Shown here: positions 1-5,239 of the stretch, piece after piece
Position numbering within the stretch: position 1 is the first letter of the stretch
Layout of the letters: every line of letters starts with the position of its first letter
NCBI GenBank assembly: GCA_017853285.1
Contig: JAFMJU010000295.1
Span: forward strand, 1 to 5,239
DNA: 5,239 bases
Reading direction: 5' to 3'
DNA from: Gemmataceae bacterium
GTDB lineage: Bacteria; Planctomycetota; Planctomycetia; Gemmatales; Gemmataceae
Position numbers and translations under genes: made by a program
Notes under the pieces: model-generated
What the model was told of the DNA's origin: nothing
Seen by the model: only the letters and a program-made list of their open reading frames with translations
Database searches by the model: none

Positions 1-129
1 CCGCTGATGCTGTGCGGCACGGGCATGGCCAAGGAAGGCAAACTCGACATCCTCGCCATGGTGTGGGGCGCCGACATCATGCTGGCCTGCGCCGGATTGG
101 TGCTGCTGTGGCGCGTGACGCGCAACTGA
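1..129 (+). CDS. C-terminal end of a membrane protein, probably LptF/LptG-family permease (partial)
   Basis: Reading from base 1 in frame 1 gives 42 codons ending at TGA 127-129; the start lies outside the window. The fragment has a short polar stretch containing KEGKLDILAMVW, then a hydrophobic segment (about residues 24-38, IMLACAGLVLLW), and ends in a basic RVTRN tail. A 'G-x-L ... A-x-W' element followed by a final membrane helix and Arg is the usual C-terminal layout of YjgP/YjgQ (LptF/LptG) permeases. In those proteins it is the last transmembrane helix of the inner-membrane part of the lipopolysaccharide export transporter. The visible part is short, so this is a pattern-based inference; any polytopic membrane protein with a C-terminal helix would fit less specifically. 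The gene converges on the leftward lipoprotein gene with a 21-nt gap. Confidence 0.5.
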   Translation, partial: PLMLCGTGMAKEGKLDILAMVWGADIMLACAGLVLLWRVTRN

Positions 130-150
130 TGGGGCCTGATTTCATTTCAA

Positions 151-1038
151 TCAGCCGCCGCGGTCACCCGGCGAGAATTTCACCTGACCCGGGCTGATCA
201 GGGTTTGGGTGTCCTTGAGCAGGGTGCCCAGTTTCATCACCGTCAGCGTGAAGCGGGTCAGGTCGTCCTGGCGGGCTGGGTCCACCCAGACCCAGGTGCT
301 GTTGTGGCGTCCGACAAATCTCGCGTGGCGCGGCACATCGCACCACCGGCCGACGCAGTACCAGCCCGGCTCGATCTCCAGCAGCTCTTTCTCAATGACT
401 TTCACCTGCCGGGCGACATCGCGCGCCAGTGGTGAGCGGTCGCGCCTGGGCACATCGGGGCCGGCCACCACACTTTCACTGTTAGTGGTGACCACGCTCT
501 CTTCGAAACGGGGGTAGGTGGCGTTTTGGCGTGAGTGGTACTCGAAGAACAACTCGGTCTCATCGTGCAGGTCTGGGTTGTTGGCCACCTGGGCCTTCAG
601 CTCGTGGCCCAAATCCTGCAGGATGTCGTCATCGGGCATCTCCGGCAGGCCGGCCGCGCGGCGGTAGGCGACGCGCAGAAGCTTTAGCTCCAGCGGATCG
701 ATGACCGGCTGCATGCCCCACTGGGCCACCACGGTGCGTTGCCCGAACAGTTGCGGGAGCCAGTCGGTGGGCGGGCCCAGGTCAACCGCTGCACCGCCCG
801 ACAGGGAGTCGGTCACCTGGGTGGTGCCCTCGCGCAGGTTCACATGAGCTGGCATGGCCCCGGAGTTTTCCGCGAAACGGGCCAGGTTGTCGAGCACCTG
901 CTGATACTGCAGGTCGGGCAGGGTGGTGCCAAAGTTGGCGGTGCGGTGGCGCAAACGGGTGGCAGTGCAGCCCGCTGGCAGGCACAGGCTGGCCCCCGCG
1001 GCAAGCAGACAGAAAGACCTGGCCAGCCGCCACGCCAT
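151..1038 (-). CDS. Putative lipoprotein of a planctomycete-type hypothetical family
   Basis: This 295-residue protein has an N-terminal signal: Arg at residues 4 and 7, a hydrophobic core at 9-20, then LPAGC with Cys24 as the likely lipidated residue. The lipobox is imperfect because Pro, not Leu, is at -3. Export to the periplasmic side and membrane anchoring are inferred from this. The mature part has recognisable blocks: YQQVLDNLARF (45-55), QWGMQPVIDPLELKLLRVAY (106-125) and a C-terminal region at about 222-274 with PGWYCVG, CDVP, a Trp/Val-rich WVWV strand and LTRFTLTVM. I associate this combination with uncharacterised proteins that are common in planctomycetes; no function is known to me. 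The ATG at 1038 is chosen because it directly precedes the signal peptide; no strong Shine-Dalgarno is visible. The gene is transcribed away from the ankyrin gene and converges with the membrane-protein gene at the left edge. Confidence 0.85.
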   Translation of the reverse strand: MAWRLARSFCLLAAGASLCLPAGCTATRLRHRTANFGTTLPDLQYQQVLDNLARFAENSGAMPAHVNLREGTTQVTDSLSGGAAVDLGPPTDWLPQLFGQRTVVAQWGMQPVIDPLELKLLRVAYRRAAGLPEMPDDDILQDLGHELKAQVANNPDLHDETELFFEYHSRQNATYPRFEESVVTTNSESVVAGPDVPRRDRSPLARDVARQVKVIEKELLEIEPGWYCVGRWCDVPRHARFVGRHNSTWVWVDPARQDDLTRFTLTVMKLGTLLKDTQTLISPGQVKFSPGDRGG

Positions 1039-1301
1039 GGAGACGGTATCCGTGAAACAATGCGGGTTCTTCCGGTTGTATCGGCAGCAGGGTTAGGTCG
1101 GGTGAAGGGAAAAAGGGGGTGGATTAAAGTTTGTGAGCCAGCAACGGAAGGTGCTGGGCCCTGTCGCCGGTCGGAAGCCGAATCCGGAATGTGTAAGCCG
1201 TTGAGATGGCCAGCGCCTTTTGTCCCATAAGTTGCCGTTTTGCCCATGGTTTCAAGGCTGGGAAAGGGCTAACAGCCGGGGCAAATGCTTGGATCGATGC
1301 A

Positions 1302-1310
1302 TGGTAAAAT
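1302..1310 (+). promoter_or_regulatory. Possible extended -10 promoter element for the ankyrin gene
   Basis: TGGTAAAAT fits the extended -10 pattern TGnTAnnnT and lies about 43 nt before the ATG at 1353, giving a plausible short leader. No -35 hexamer is found at normal spacing. Promoter rules for this lineage are uncertain, so this is only a candidate. Confidence 0.22.
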
Positions 1311-1342
1311 GAAATGGCTTGTAGAGAAGACCATCGCAAAAT

Positions 1343-1346
1343 GAGG
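1343..1346 (+). promoter_or_regulatory. Ribosome binding site of the ankyrin gene
   Basis: GAGG lies 6 nt before the ATG at 1353. It supports this start over any later Met and fits the position of the N-terminal membrane helix. Confidence 0.55.
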
Positions 1347-1352
1347 CAATAG

Positions 1353-2075
1353 ATGAAACTGTCGTCCATTTTCAAGAAGGCATGGTTTTGGGTCATTGTT
1401 GGCAGTGTGGTGTATTCGCTCCTATTGAGGTGGGCATATTCAGATTATATAGAGCAGGTAAAACTTGATTCCCTGTGCAAGCCGGGAAAAATGGATTCCT
1501 TGAAAAAGCGGCTTGAGGACAATCCCGAACTGATCTGGATGAAATTTGGCTTGGGGGATAGGGATGTTGCCCTGGTTCATTGGGTTTGCAGATACCATAA
1601 TCTGGAAGGCATCCAATACCTGAAAACCCTGGACGCTGACTTCAGTCAGGAAACAGCCTTTATGGGTGACACACCGCTGGGAATCCTGAGCAAATTCTTT
1701 TATCCGAATACCCTGAAAACGATCCACGAGGTCCTTGAATCCAGGTTCGTGGGTGAGGAGGCAATCCTCAAGCCGAACCGATTTGGGACAACTCCCATCA
1801 TGTTGTCCGTCAGCTATTGTCAGCCGCGCATTCTGAAAGAGTATCTGGATATCCTCAATCGGAAGGGGTTGAAGGTGGACAAGGATGCGCTCCTGCAATT
1901 GGCGGTGGGAGAACTCAGTGATAATAAGGATGGCTGTGAAATGGTAGCCTTGCTGGTGGCCGAGGGTGCCAGGCCGCTTGAGAAAAACAAGGATGGAAAG
2001 TCCCCTTTGGATATGGCCCGTGAAGGCAAAAAGAATCATTTTGTAGACATTATGACCAAAAATAACGGCAAATAA
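1353..2075 (+). CDS. Membrane-anchored ankyrin-repeat-like protein
   Basis: This protein has 240 residues. Residues 1-9 are basic, 10-25 (AWFWVIVGSVVYSLLL) form a single hydrophobic helix, and the rest is soluble. By the positive-inside rule the C-terminal part should face the periplasm. That part shows helix-turn-helix units resembling degenerate ankyrin repeats at about 71-98, 105-133 (GDTPLGIL), 145-172 (GTTPIMLSV), 178-207 (DALLQLAVG ... VALLVAEGARP) and 214-235 (DGKSPLDMAREG). The GDTPL, GTTPI and GKSPLDMA turns are typical ankyrin signatures. Ankyrin repeats bind other proteins; the partner is unknown. The start is supported by GAGG upstream. The gene is clearly more A/T-rich than the flanking genes, which suggests recent transfer or different constraint. 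It stands alone: the neighbour to the left is divergent, and a long gap follows. Such proteins sometimes act as immunity proteins to neighbouring toxins, but no toxin is seen here. Confidence 0.85.
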   Translation: MKLSSIFKKAWFWVIVGSVVYSLLLRWAYSDYIEQVKLDSLCKPGKMDSLKKRLEDNPELIWMKFGLGDRDVALVHWVCRYHNLEGIQYLKTLDADFSQETAFMGDTPLGILSKFFYPNTLKTIHEVLESRFVGEEAILKPNRFGTTPIMLSVSYCQPRILKEYLDILNRKGLKVDKDALLQLAVGELSDNKDGCEMVALLVAEGARPLEKNKDGKSPLDMAREGKKNHFVDIMTKNNGK

Positions 2076-2114
2076 CCAAGGGTCTGGGTAGCAGATGTTT
2101 TCGGCGGAATGTTG

Positions 2115-2155
2115 GCCCCCAAGGCCTCAGGGGGGGCAGGCGATTTTCCTTTTCT
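2115..2155 (+). terminator. Possible rho-independent terminator of the ankyrin gene
   Basis: GCCCCC (2115-2120) can pair with GGGGGC (2132-2137) around an 11-nt loop. A T-rich stretch follows (2143-2155), beginning 5 nt after the stem. It is 40 nt past the stop codon at 2075, a sensible place for a terminator, but the T-run is interrupted and not immediately adjacent, so support is moderate at best. Confidence 0.35.
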
Positions 2156-2191
2156 TGGGAAATCCATTTGTTGCATCAGCCGCCTTTTTCA

Positions 2192-2213
2192 GATGAAAGG
2201 GTTGCTTTCCATC
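2192..2213. repeat. Bulged hairpin nested inside a second inverted repeat
   Basis: GATGAAAG and CTTTCCATC form 8 pairs with one bulged C and a 5-nt loop. The outer arms ATCAGC (2175-2180) and GCTGAT (2214-2219) add 6 more pairs, and the 3' arms are directly contiguous. It could fold as RNA on either strand. Confidence 0.4.
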
Positions 2214-2315
2214 GCTGATTGAAACAAAAACAAAACCATTCGCCTTTTTTTTTGGAAAAATTTTTAGCCCCAAAAACAGCCTCACCTATTCGCATCAGAA
2301 ACCTGAAATTTTCAT

Positions 2316-2349
2316 CCCCAAAAAATAAAAAATAAGCCCGAATTGGGCT
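2316..2349 (-). terminator. Possible leftward rho-independent terminator
   Basis: Read on the minus strand, an AGCCC/GGGCT stem with a short loop (bases 2349-2335) is followed by TTATTTTTTATTTTTTGGGG. This is the typical order for a rho-independent terminator of leftward transcription. On the + strand the stem is followed by CTTAAC and not by a T-run. No leftward gene ends here, so its purpose is unclear; it could block antisense transcription or be a remnant. Confidence 0.4.
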
Positions 2350-2420
2350 CTTAACATCGGCGTCTGTGCGTCAAGAATCGGCCTTGGTGGATGACACGAG
2401 GGCTGGTTGGGAGACGACGG

Positions 2421-3116
2421 ATGCGGGGTAAACGGCAATGGGTGCGCGGGCCTTGGGGTGTGGCTGTGGCGGAGGAGGTGGCGCGGGCGCTGGAGATCCG
2501 GCGGCGCGCGGTGCCGGCGGAGTTTAGAGATGAGTTGCTACGGGTGCCGCTTTGCCCTGTGGCCAAGGGACTTGGCACCCGCGAGGAAGACTCGTGGATC
2601 AGCACCGACACGGTCGACCGCCAGGGCGATGTGGTGCTGCCCGCCGGCATGGATGACCGGGCCTTCGCCTTGAACCCCGTGGTCACCTGGCAGCACGCCT
2701 ACGACCAGCCGGCGGTTGGCCGTTCGGTGTGGCGCCGGTTGGCCCGGCGCGGGTCGGGGCAGGGGATCATCGCGCGCACGCGCTACCCACCCCTGCCGGC
2801 GGGCTGGCCAGTTTGCCAGCCCTGGCTGCCCGATACCGCCTGGAACCTGTTGAACCAGGGCCTGCTGGCCGGCAAGTCGATTGGCTTCGTGGCCTTGAAA
2901 GCCAGATCCCCCACCCGCGAGGAGTTGCGCGTGCGCCCCGATTGGGCCGGTGCCCGCCGGGTGATCACTGACTGGCTGCTGGTGGAGTACGCGTGCGTCA
3001 CGCTGCCCGCCAACCCTGAAACCCTGCTGGCTGAACCCTCCACCGTGGAGGATTTGGCCGGTGCCGGACAACGCCTGGGCGACCTGCTCGCCGGGCAGCC
3101 GGATGCAAACCCCTGA
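2421..3116 (+). CDS. HK97-family phage prohead protease (peptidase S78)
   Basis: Maturation protease of an HK97-type phage head: it cuts the scaffold region off the capsid protein inside the prohead. In the 231-residue form, STDTVDRQGDVV is followed by NPVVTWQHAYDQPAVGRS with the likely catalytic His at residue 92. LLAGKSIGF has the likely nucleophile Ser at 153, and LVEYACVTLPANPE is the conserved E-x-x-x-V-x-x-PANP element near the C-terminus. These are the hallmarks of the family, and the length is normal to slightly long. The ATG at 2421 is preferred because GGGAG (2409-2413) lies 7 nt upstream. The in-frame ATG at 2391 would add ten residues (MTRGLVGRRR) but has no well-spaced ribosome binding site. 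The N-terminus is rich in Arg and Trp and not recognisable. The capsid gene follows closely, as in known head modules. No portal gene precedes it. Confidence 0.9.
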   Translation: MRGKRQWVRGPWGVAVAEEVARALEIRRRAVPAEFRDELLRVPLCPVAKGLGTREEDSWISTDTVDRQGDVVLPAGMDDRAFALNPVVTWQHAYDQPAVGRSVWRRLARRGSGQGIIARTRYPPLPAGWPVCQPWLPDTAWNLLNQGLLAGKSIGFVALKARSPTREELRVRPDWAGARRVITDWLLVEYACVTLPANPETLLAEPSTVEDLAGAGQRLGDLLAGQPDANP

Positions 3117-3138
3117 AACGAACGAGATGAGACACACC

Positions 3139-4365
3139 ATGGAAGAGACAACGATGATGGAACCAAGCCAAACGACCGCCACTCTCGAGCGAGCTGAAAC
3201 CGACACCACACAGCCCCGCCCCGATGTGACCGAGACGGTGGCGAAAAACCTGTGCGACGCGGTGGAGCGCCGGCTGCGCGAGGCGGGCCGTGCCCGCGGG
3301 CTGTCGCGCAAGGGCGCCGCGGCCGTGCTGTTCGGCGACACCGGCCAGCCGGATGACCCGCGCCGTAACTTCGCCGACTGGCTATTGAGCGTGCGGCAAA
3401 ACGACCAGAAGCGCCTGGAGGATACCTACGGCTCGCAGAAGACCGCCCTCACCGGGCAGGTGGGCGCGCTGGGGGGTTACCTGGTGCCCGAGGAGTTCCT
3501 GCCCCGGCTGATGCGGGTGGCCGGCGAGCGGGCCATCGCCCGGCCGCGTGCCACGGTGCTACCGATGACCTCACGCTCGCTACAGGTGCCGGCGCTGAAC
3601 ACCAGCCCGGGCGTGGCAGCGGGCGACACGCCGGTTTTCGGCGGGCTGGTGGCCCGCTGGAGCGAGGAAGGGGCGACCATCAACCAGACCGAGCCGGTCT
3701 TTCGGCAGGTGGAGCTGGTGGCGCGTGAGCTGTCGGGCTACGCCAAGGTTTCCAACAGCCTGGTGGAGGACTCGGGCGCGGGGCTGGAGGCACTGCTGGT
3801 GTCGCTGTTCGGCGGTGCCATCGCCTGGCATGAGGACATGGCGTTCCTGCGCGGCGATGGCGTGGGCAAGCCGCTAGGGGCGGTGGGGCCCTCCACCGGT
3901 TCGGCCATCGGCGTGAGCCGCAAGACGGCCAGCCGGTTCGTGCTGGACGATGCGGCCAAGATGCTGGCCCGCATGCTGCCCGGCTGGTCGCCGGCGCGCA
4001 CCTGCTGGCTCTTGCACCCCACGGTGTGGAGCGAGCTGTTGCTGATGAGCGACGCCACCAGCCTGGTGTTCGTGCCCGATGCCCGTTCGTCGGTGCCGGC
4101 CACCTTCTTCGGGTTGCCGGTTATCACCACCGAGAAGCTGCAGCCGCTGGGCACCGCGCGGGATGTCTGCCTGGTGAACTGGGAGCACTACCTCATTGGC
4201 GACCGCCGCCAGGTGGAGATCGCCTACAGCGAGCACTTCGCCTTCACCACCAACCAGAGCGCCTGGCGCTTTGTGGCGCGGGTGGACGGGCAGCCCTGGC
4301 TGCGCTCGCCCGTCACGCTGGCCGACGGCTCCTCGACGCTGTCGCCCTTCGTTTACCTGCAGTGA
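3139..4365 (+). CDS. HK97-fold phage major capsid protein
   Basis: Main shell protein of the head, 408 residues from this start. Residues 1 to about 105 are polar and helix-prone (ETVAKNLCDAVERRLREAGR), like the scaffolding delta domain that the upstream protease removes. The shell domain opens with GGYLVPEEF (112-120), a family signature. VSNSLVEDS (204-212), the ED-x-AFLRGDGVGKPLG region (to 247) and FFGLPVITTEKL (323-334) follow in the usual order. The C-terminal part (IGDRRQVEIAYSEHFAFTTNQ, then WRFVARVDG) is also typical. Start choice is uncertain. The same frame is open back to GTG 3061, overlapping the protease gene by 56 nt, with further ATGs at 3103, 3127, 3154 and 3157. 3139 avoids overlap and leaves a 22-nt gap; 3154/3157 have GGAAGAG upstream. 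None affects the shell domain. Confidence 0.96.
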   Translation: MEETTMMEPSQTTATLERAETDTTQPRPDVTETVAKNLCDAVERRLREAGRARGLSRKGAAAVLFGDTGQPDDPRRNFADWLLSVRQNDQKRLEDTYGSQKTALTGQVGALGGYLVPEEFLPRLMRVAGERAIARPRATVLPMTSRSLQVPALNTSPGVAAGDTPVFGGLVARWSEEGATINQTEPVFRQVELVARELSGYAKVSNSLVEDSGAGLEALLVSLFGGAIAWHEDMAFLRGDGVGKPLGAVGPSTGSAIGVSRKTASRFVLDDAAKMLARMLPGWSPARTCWLLHPTVWSELLLMSDATSLVFVPDARSSVPATFFGLPVITTEKLQPLGTARDVCLVNWEHYLIGDRRQVEIAYSEHFAFTTNQSAWRFVARVDGQPWLRSPVTLADGSSTLSPFVYLQ

Positions 4366-4392
4366 TTTTCTGGGAACCGTTTTTTCACAACC

Positions 4393-4400
4393 AAGGAGGA
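4393..4400 (+). promoter_or_regulatory. Strong ribosome binding site
   Basis: AAGGAGGA ends 5 nt before the ATG at 4406. It is the best Shine-Dalgarno in the window and fixes the start of the small capsid-associated gene, although the same frame is open back into the capsid gene to 4196. Confidence 0.85.
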
Positions 4401-4405
4401 ACAAG

Positions 4406-4846
4406 ATGAACGCATTGCCTATGGAACGCATTACCCCGCGGGGTTTCCTGTCGCTGGACAACTACGCCAACCTGTCAGCCGCCCACCCGTGGGTGGACGC
4501 CGGCCAGTTCAGGAGCTGGCTGTTTGTGGCGGTGCTGGGGGCCAACTCCAGCCCGTCGATTGTGGTGAAGGTGCAGCAGGCCAAGGATGTGCTGGGCACC
4601 GGCGTGAAGGACATTGTGGGTAAAACCTACACGCACGCCGATTCGGCCACCGGGCAGCGCCTGGTGCTGATCAACCTGCTGAACGAGGAACTTGACACTG
4701 CCGCTGGGTACCGATTCGCCCGGTTGCGGGTGGAGGTGACCGGTGGCACCACCACCCAGCTCACCGGCGTGATGTTGGGGTGCGACCCGCGATTTGGCAA
4801 GGCGCAGGACGACCGCATCAGCGAAGTGCTGGCGGTGGTGGACTGA
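4406..4846 (+). CDS. Small phage protein next to the capsid gene, putative capsid-associated/decoration protein
   Basis: This protein has 146 residues, no signal peptide and no membrane segment. The visible pattern is a strand-rich core: IVVKVQQAKDVLGTGVKDIVGKTYT (52-76), then LVLINLLNEELDTAAGYRFARLRVEVTGG (86-114), then GVMLGCDPRFGKA (121-133). The 'QA-x-D-x-x-GTG-x-K' and 'ELD-x-x-x-GY' elements and the closing 'LG-x-D-x-RFG' resemble small proteins that often follow HK97-type capsid genes. Their role is not firmly known to me; decoration or stabilisation of the shell is an inference from position and size. The start is set by the strong ribosome binding site 4393-4400. It lies 40 nt after the capsid stop and 4 nt before the next gene, so the genes are probably co-transcribed. 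The strong binding site would suit a protein needed in amounts similar to the capsid. Confidence 0.85.
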   Translation: MNALPMERITPRGFLSLDNYANLSAAHPWVDAGQFRSWLFVAVLGANSSPSIVVKVQQAKDVLGTGVKDIVGKTYTHADSATGQRLVLINLLNEELDTAAGYRFARLRVEVTGGTTTQLTGVMLGCDPRFGKAQDDRISEVLAVVD

Positions 4847-4850
4847 CGCC

Positions 4851-5239
4851 ATGCCCATCGACGACCTGGCACCCGACCTGATCACGCTGGCGCGGGCCAA
4901 GCTGGCGGTGAACCTGCCCACCTGGTCGGTGGCCGAAGAATCGCTGCTGGCGGTGGCCGTGACGGCCGCTGGCAACGCAGCCCGTCGCTGGTGCCGGTCG
5001 CCCCTGCTGCTGGAGGCGGTGGAGGAAATCCACCGGACCGGCGGGGGCGACCTGGCCGAGGGCCTGCGGGTGGGTGCCGCGCCGGCGCGCCTGGTGCTGC
5101 GCGTGGCCACCGACCCCGGCGTGGGGCTGACGCTCACCAGTGCCTCGGGTGGATGGGTGCGGGTGGGGGCTTCAACGCTGGAGTTTCAGGTGGGTGCGGG
5201 CCCGGTTCGCAGCATCACGCTGGCGAGCCACGCGACCCT
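4851..5239 (+). CDS. Putative head-tail connector protein (partial, runs off the right edge)
   Basis: From ATG 4851 the frame stays open to the window end (129 complete codons). Residues 5-50 look helical (LAPDLITLARAKLAVNL, then EESLLAVAVTAAGNAARRWC), followed by a charged turn (EEIHRTGGG, 58-66) and a strand-rich part (LVLRVAT, LTLTSASGGWVRV, LEFQVG). Two helices ending in an 'A-x-x-x-A-x-x-WC-x-R' segment and then strands is the general layout of gp6-like head-tail connectors of HK97-type phages, which bind the portal ring and form part of the DNA exit channel. Position right after the capsid genes agrees. The match is to layout, not to a sharp motif, so another small head or neck protein is possible. 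Start is 4 nt after the previous stop; no clear ribosome binding site is visible, suggesting translational coupling. Confidence 0.55.
   Translation, partial: MPIDDLAPDLITLARAKLAVNLPTWSVAEESLLAVAVTAAGNAARRWCRSPLLLEAVEEIHRTGGGDLAEGLRVGAAPARLVLRVATDPGVGLTLTSASGGWVRVGASTLEFQVGAGPVRSITLASHAT

Larger units (their letters stand above)
1039..1352. other. Intergenic region between two divergent genes
   Basis: No convincing gene lies in this 314-nt stretch; the reading frames across it are extensions or shadows of neighbours. It must contain the upstream signals of both the leftward lipoprotein gene and the rightward ankyrin gene. On the + strand, 1148-1157 and 1210-1219 can pair over 10 bp with one G-U. 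They enclose a hairpin in which CCGGTCGG (1167-1174) pairs with CCGA and CCGG (1178-1181 and 1184-1187), with AT bulged. A possible extended -10 lies near the right end and is listed separately. Confidence 0.5.
2076..2420. other. A/T-rich, hairpin-rich intergenic region before the phage head module
   Basis: No gene is supported here. The middle part is very A/T-rich, with nine T at 2245-2253, the palindrome AAAAATTTTT at 2256-2265 and A-rich runs at 2320-2335. Several inverted repeats are visible. GATTTTCC (2142-2149) pairs with GGGAAATC (2157-2164) with one G-U. ATCAGC (2175-2180) pairs with GCTGAT (2214-2219) and encloses GATGAAAG/CTTT-C-CATC (2192-2213, one bulged C, loop GGTTG). AGCCC (2335-2339) pairs with GGGCT (2345-2349). 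CGCCTTTTT occurs twice, at 2181 and 2241. The region may hold a terminator, the promoter of the phage module, a small RNA or an integration junction; none is proven. I see no confident -35/-10 pair. Confidence 0.45.

Noticed and set aside
136..154. Small inverted repeat CTGAT/ATCAG between the convergent genes at the left edge
   Set aside because: Only 5 pairs with a 9-nt loop and no adjacent T-run; too weak to call a bidirectional terminator.
739..1230. Plus-strand open frame of 163 codons across the lipoprotein start and the intergenic region
   Set aside because: It is Gly/Gln/Arg-rich with no domain and overlaps the signal-peptide region of a well-supported gene on the other strand.
1440..2039. 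Minus-strand open frame opposite the ankyrin gene
   Set aside because: It has no recognisable motif and lies fully inside a + strand gene with a ribosome binding site, membrane helix and repeat pattern.
2205..2224. Sequence ending in GATTGAAAC, like the 3' end of many CRISPR repeats
   Set aside because: Only one copy exists in the window, with no spacer-repeat periodicity and no cas genes.
2538..3341. Long open frame on the minus strand opposite the protease and capsid genes
   Set aside because: It is antisense to two well-recognised phage genes, has no recognisable domain, and long antisense frames are expected in high-GC coding DNA.
4366..4392. T-run (4380-4385) after the capsid gene as a terminator
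   Set aside because: No stable stem precedes the T-run, and the strong ribosome binding site right after it suggests continued transcription.
4475..5137. Minus-strand open frame of 220 codons opposite the small capsid-associated and connector genes
   Set aside because: Composition is Arg/Ser/Ala/Pro-rich as expected for a shadow frame; the + strand genes have a strong ribosome binding site and phage-like patterns.

Overview
The window comes from a GC-rich bacterial chromosome, probably a member of the Planctomycetota. The main clue is the leftward lipoprotein gene (151-1038). Its motifs (VLDNLARF near the N-terminus, a DVP...YVWV/WVWV-like block and RFTLT near the C-terminus) match a hypothetical family I associate with planctomycetes. 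This assignment is from memory of the family and was not searched.

Layout. Positions 1-129 hold the 3' end of a rightward membrane-protein gene, probably an LptF/LptG-type permease. It converges on the leftward lipoprotein gene with a 21-nt gap. A 314-nt gene-free stretch (1039-1352) then separates the lipoprotein gene from a divergent rightward gene (1353-2075). That gene encodes a small membrane-anchored protein with ankyrin-like repeats and is clearly more A/T-rich than its neighbours. Next comes a gene-free stretch of about 345 nt (2076-2420) that is partly very A/T-rich, with homopolymer runs and several potential hairpins.

From about 2400 to the right edge the composition returns to high GC and the genes form a compact rightward phage head module of HK97 type. 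The order is prohead protease (2421 or 2391 to 3116), major capsid protein (to 4365), a small capsid-associated protein of unknown function (4406-4846), and a partial gene for a putative head-tail connector (4851 to the window end). In such modules the protease trims the N-terminal scaffold of the capsid protein during prohead maturation, and the downstream small proteins decorate the shell or join it to the tail.

The most notable point is the left edge of this module. It starts at the protease, directly after a structured A/T-rich gap, with no portal or terminase gene upstream in the window. The module may therefore be rearranged, begin at a prophage boundary, or be a degraded or domesticated capsid locus. 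The window alone cannot decide between these.
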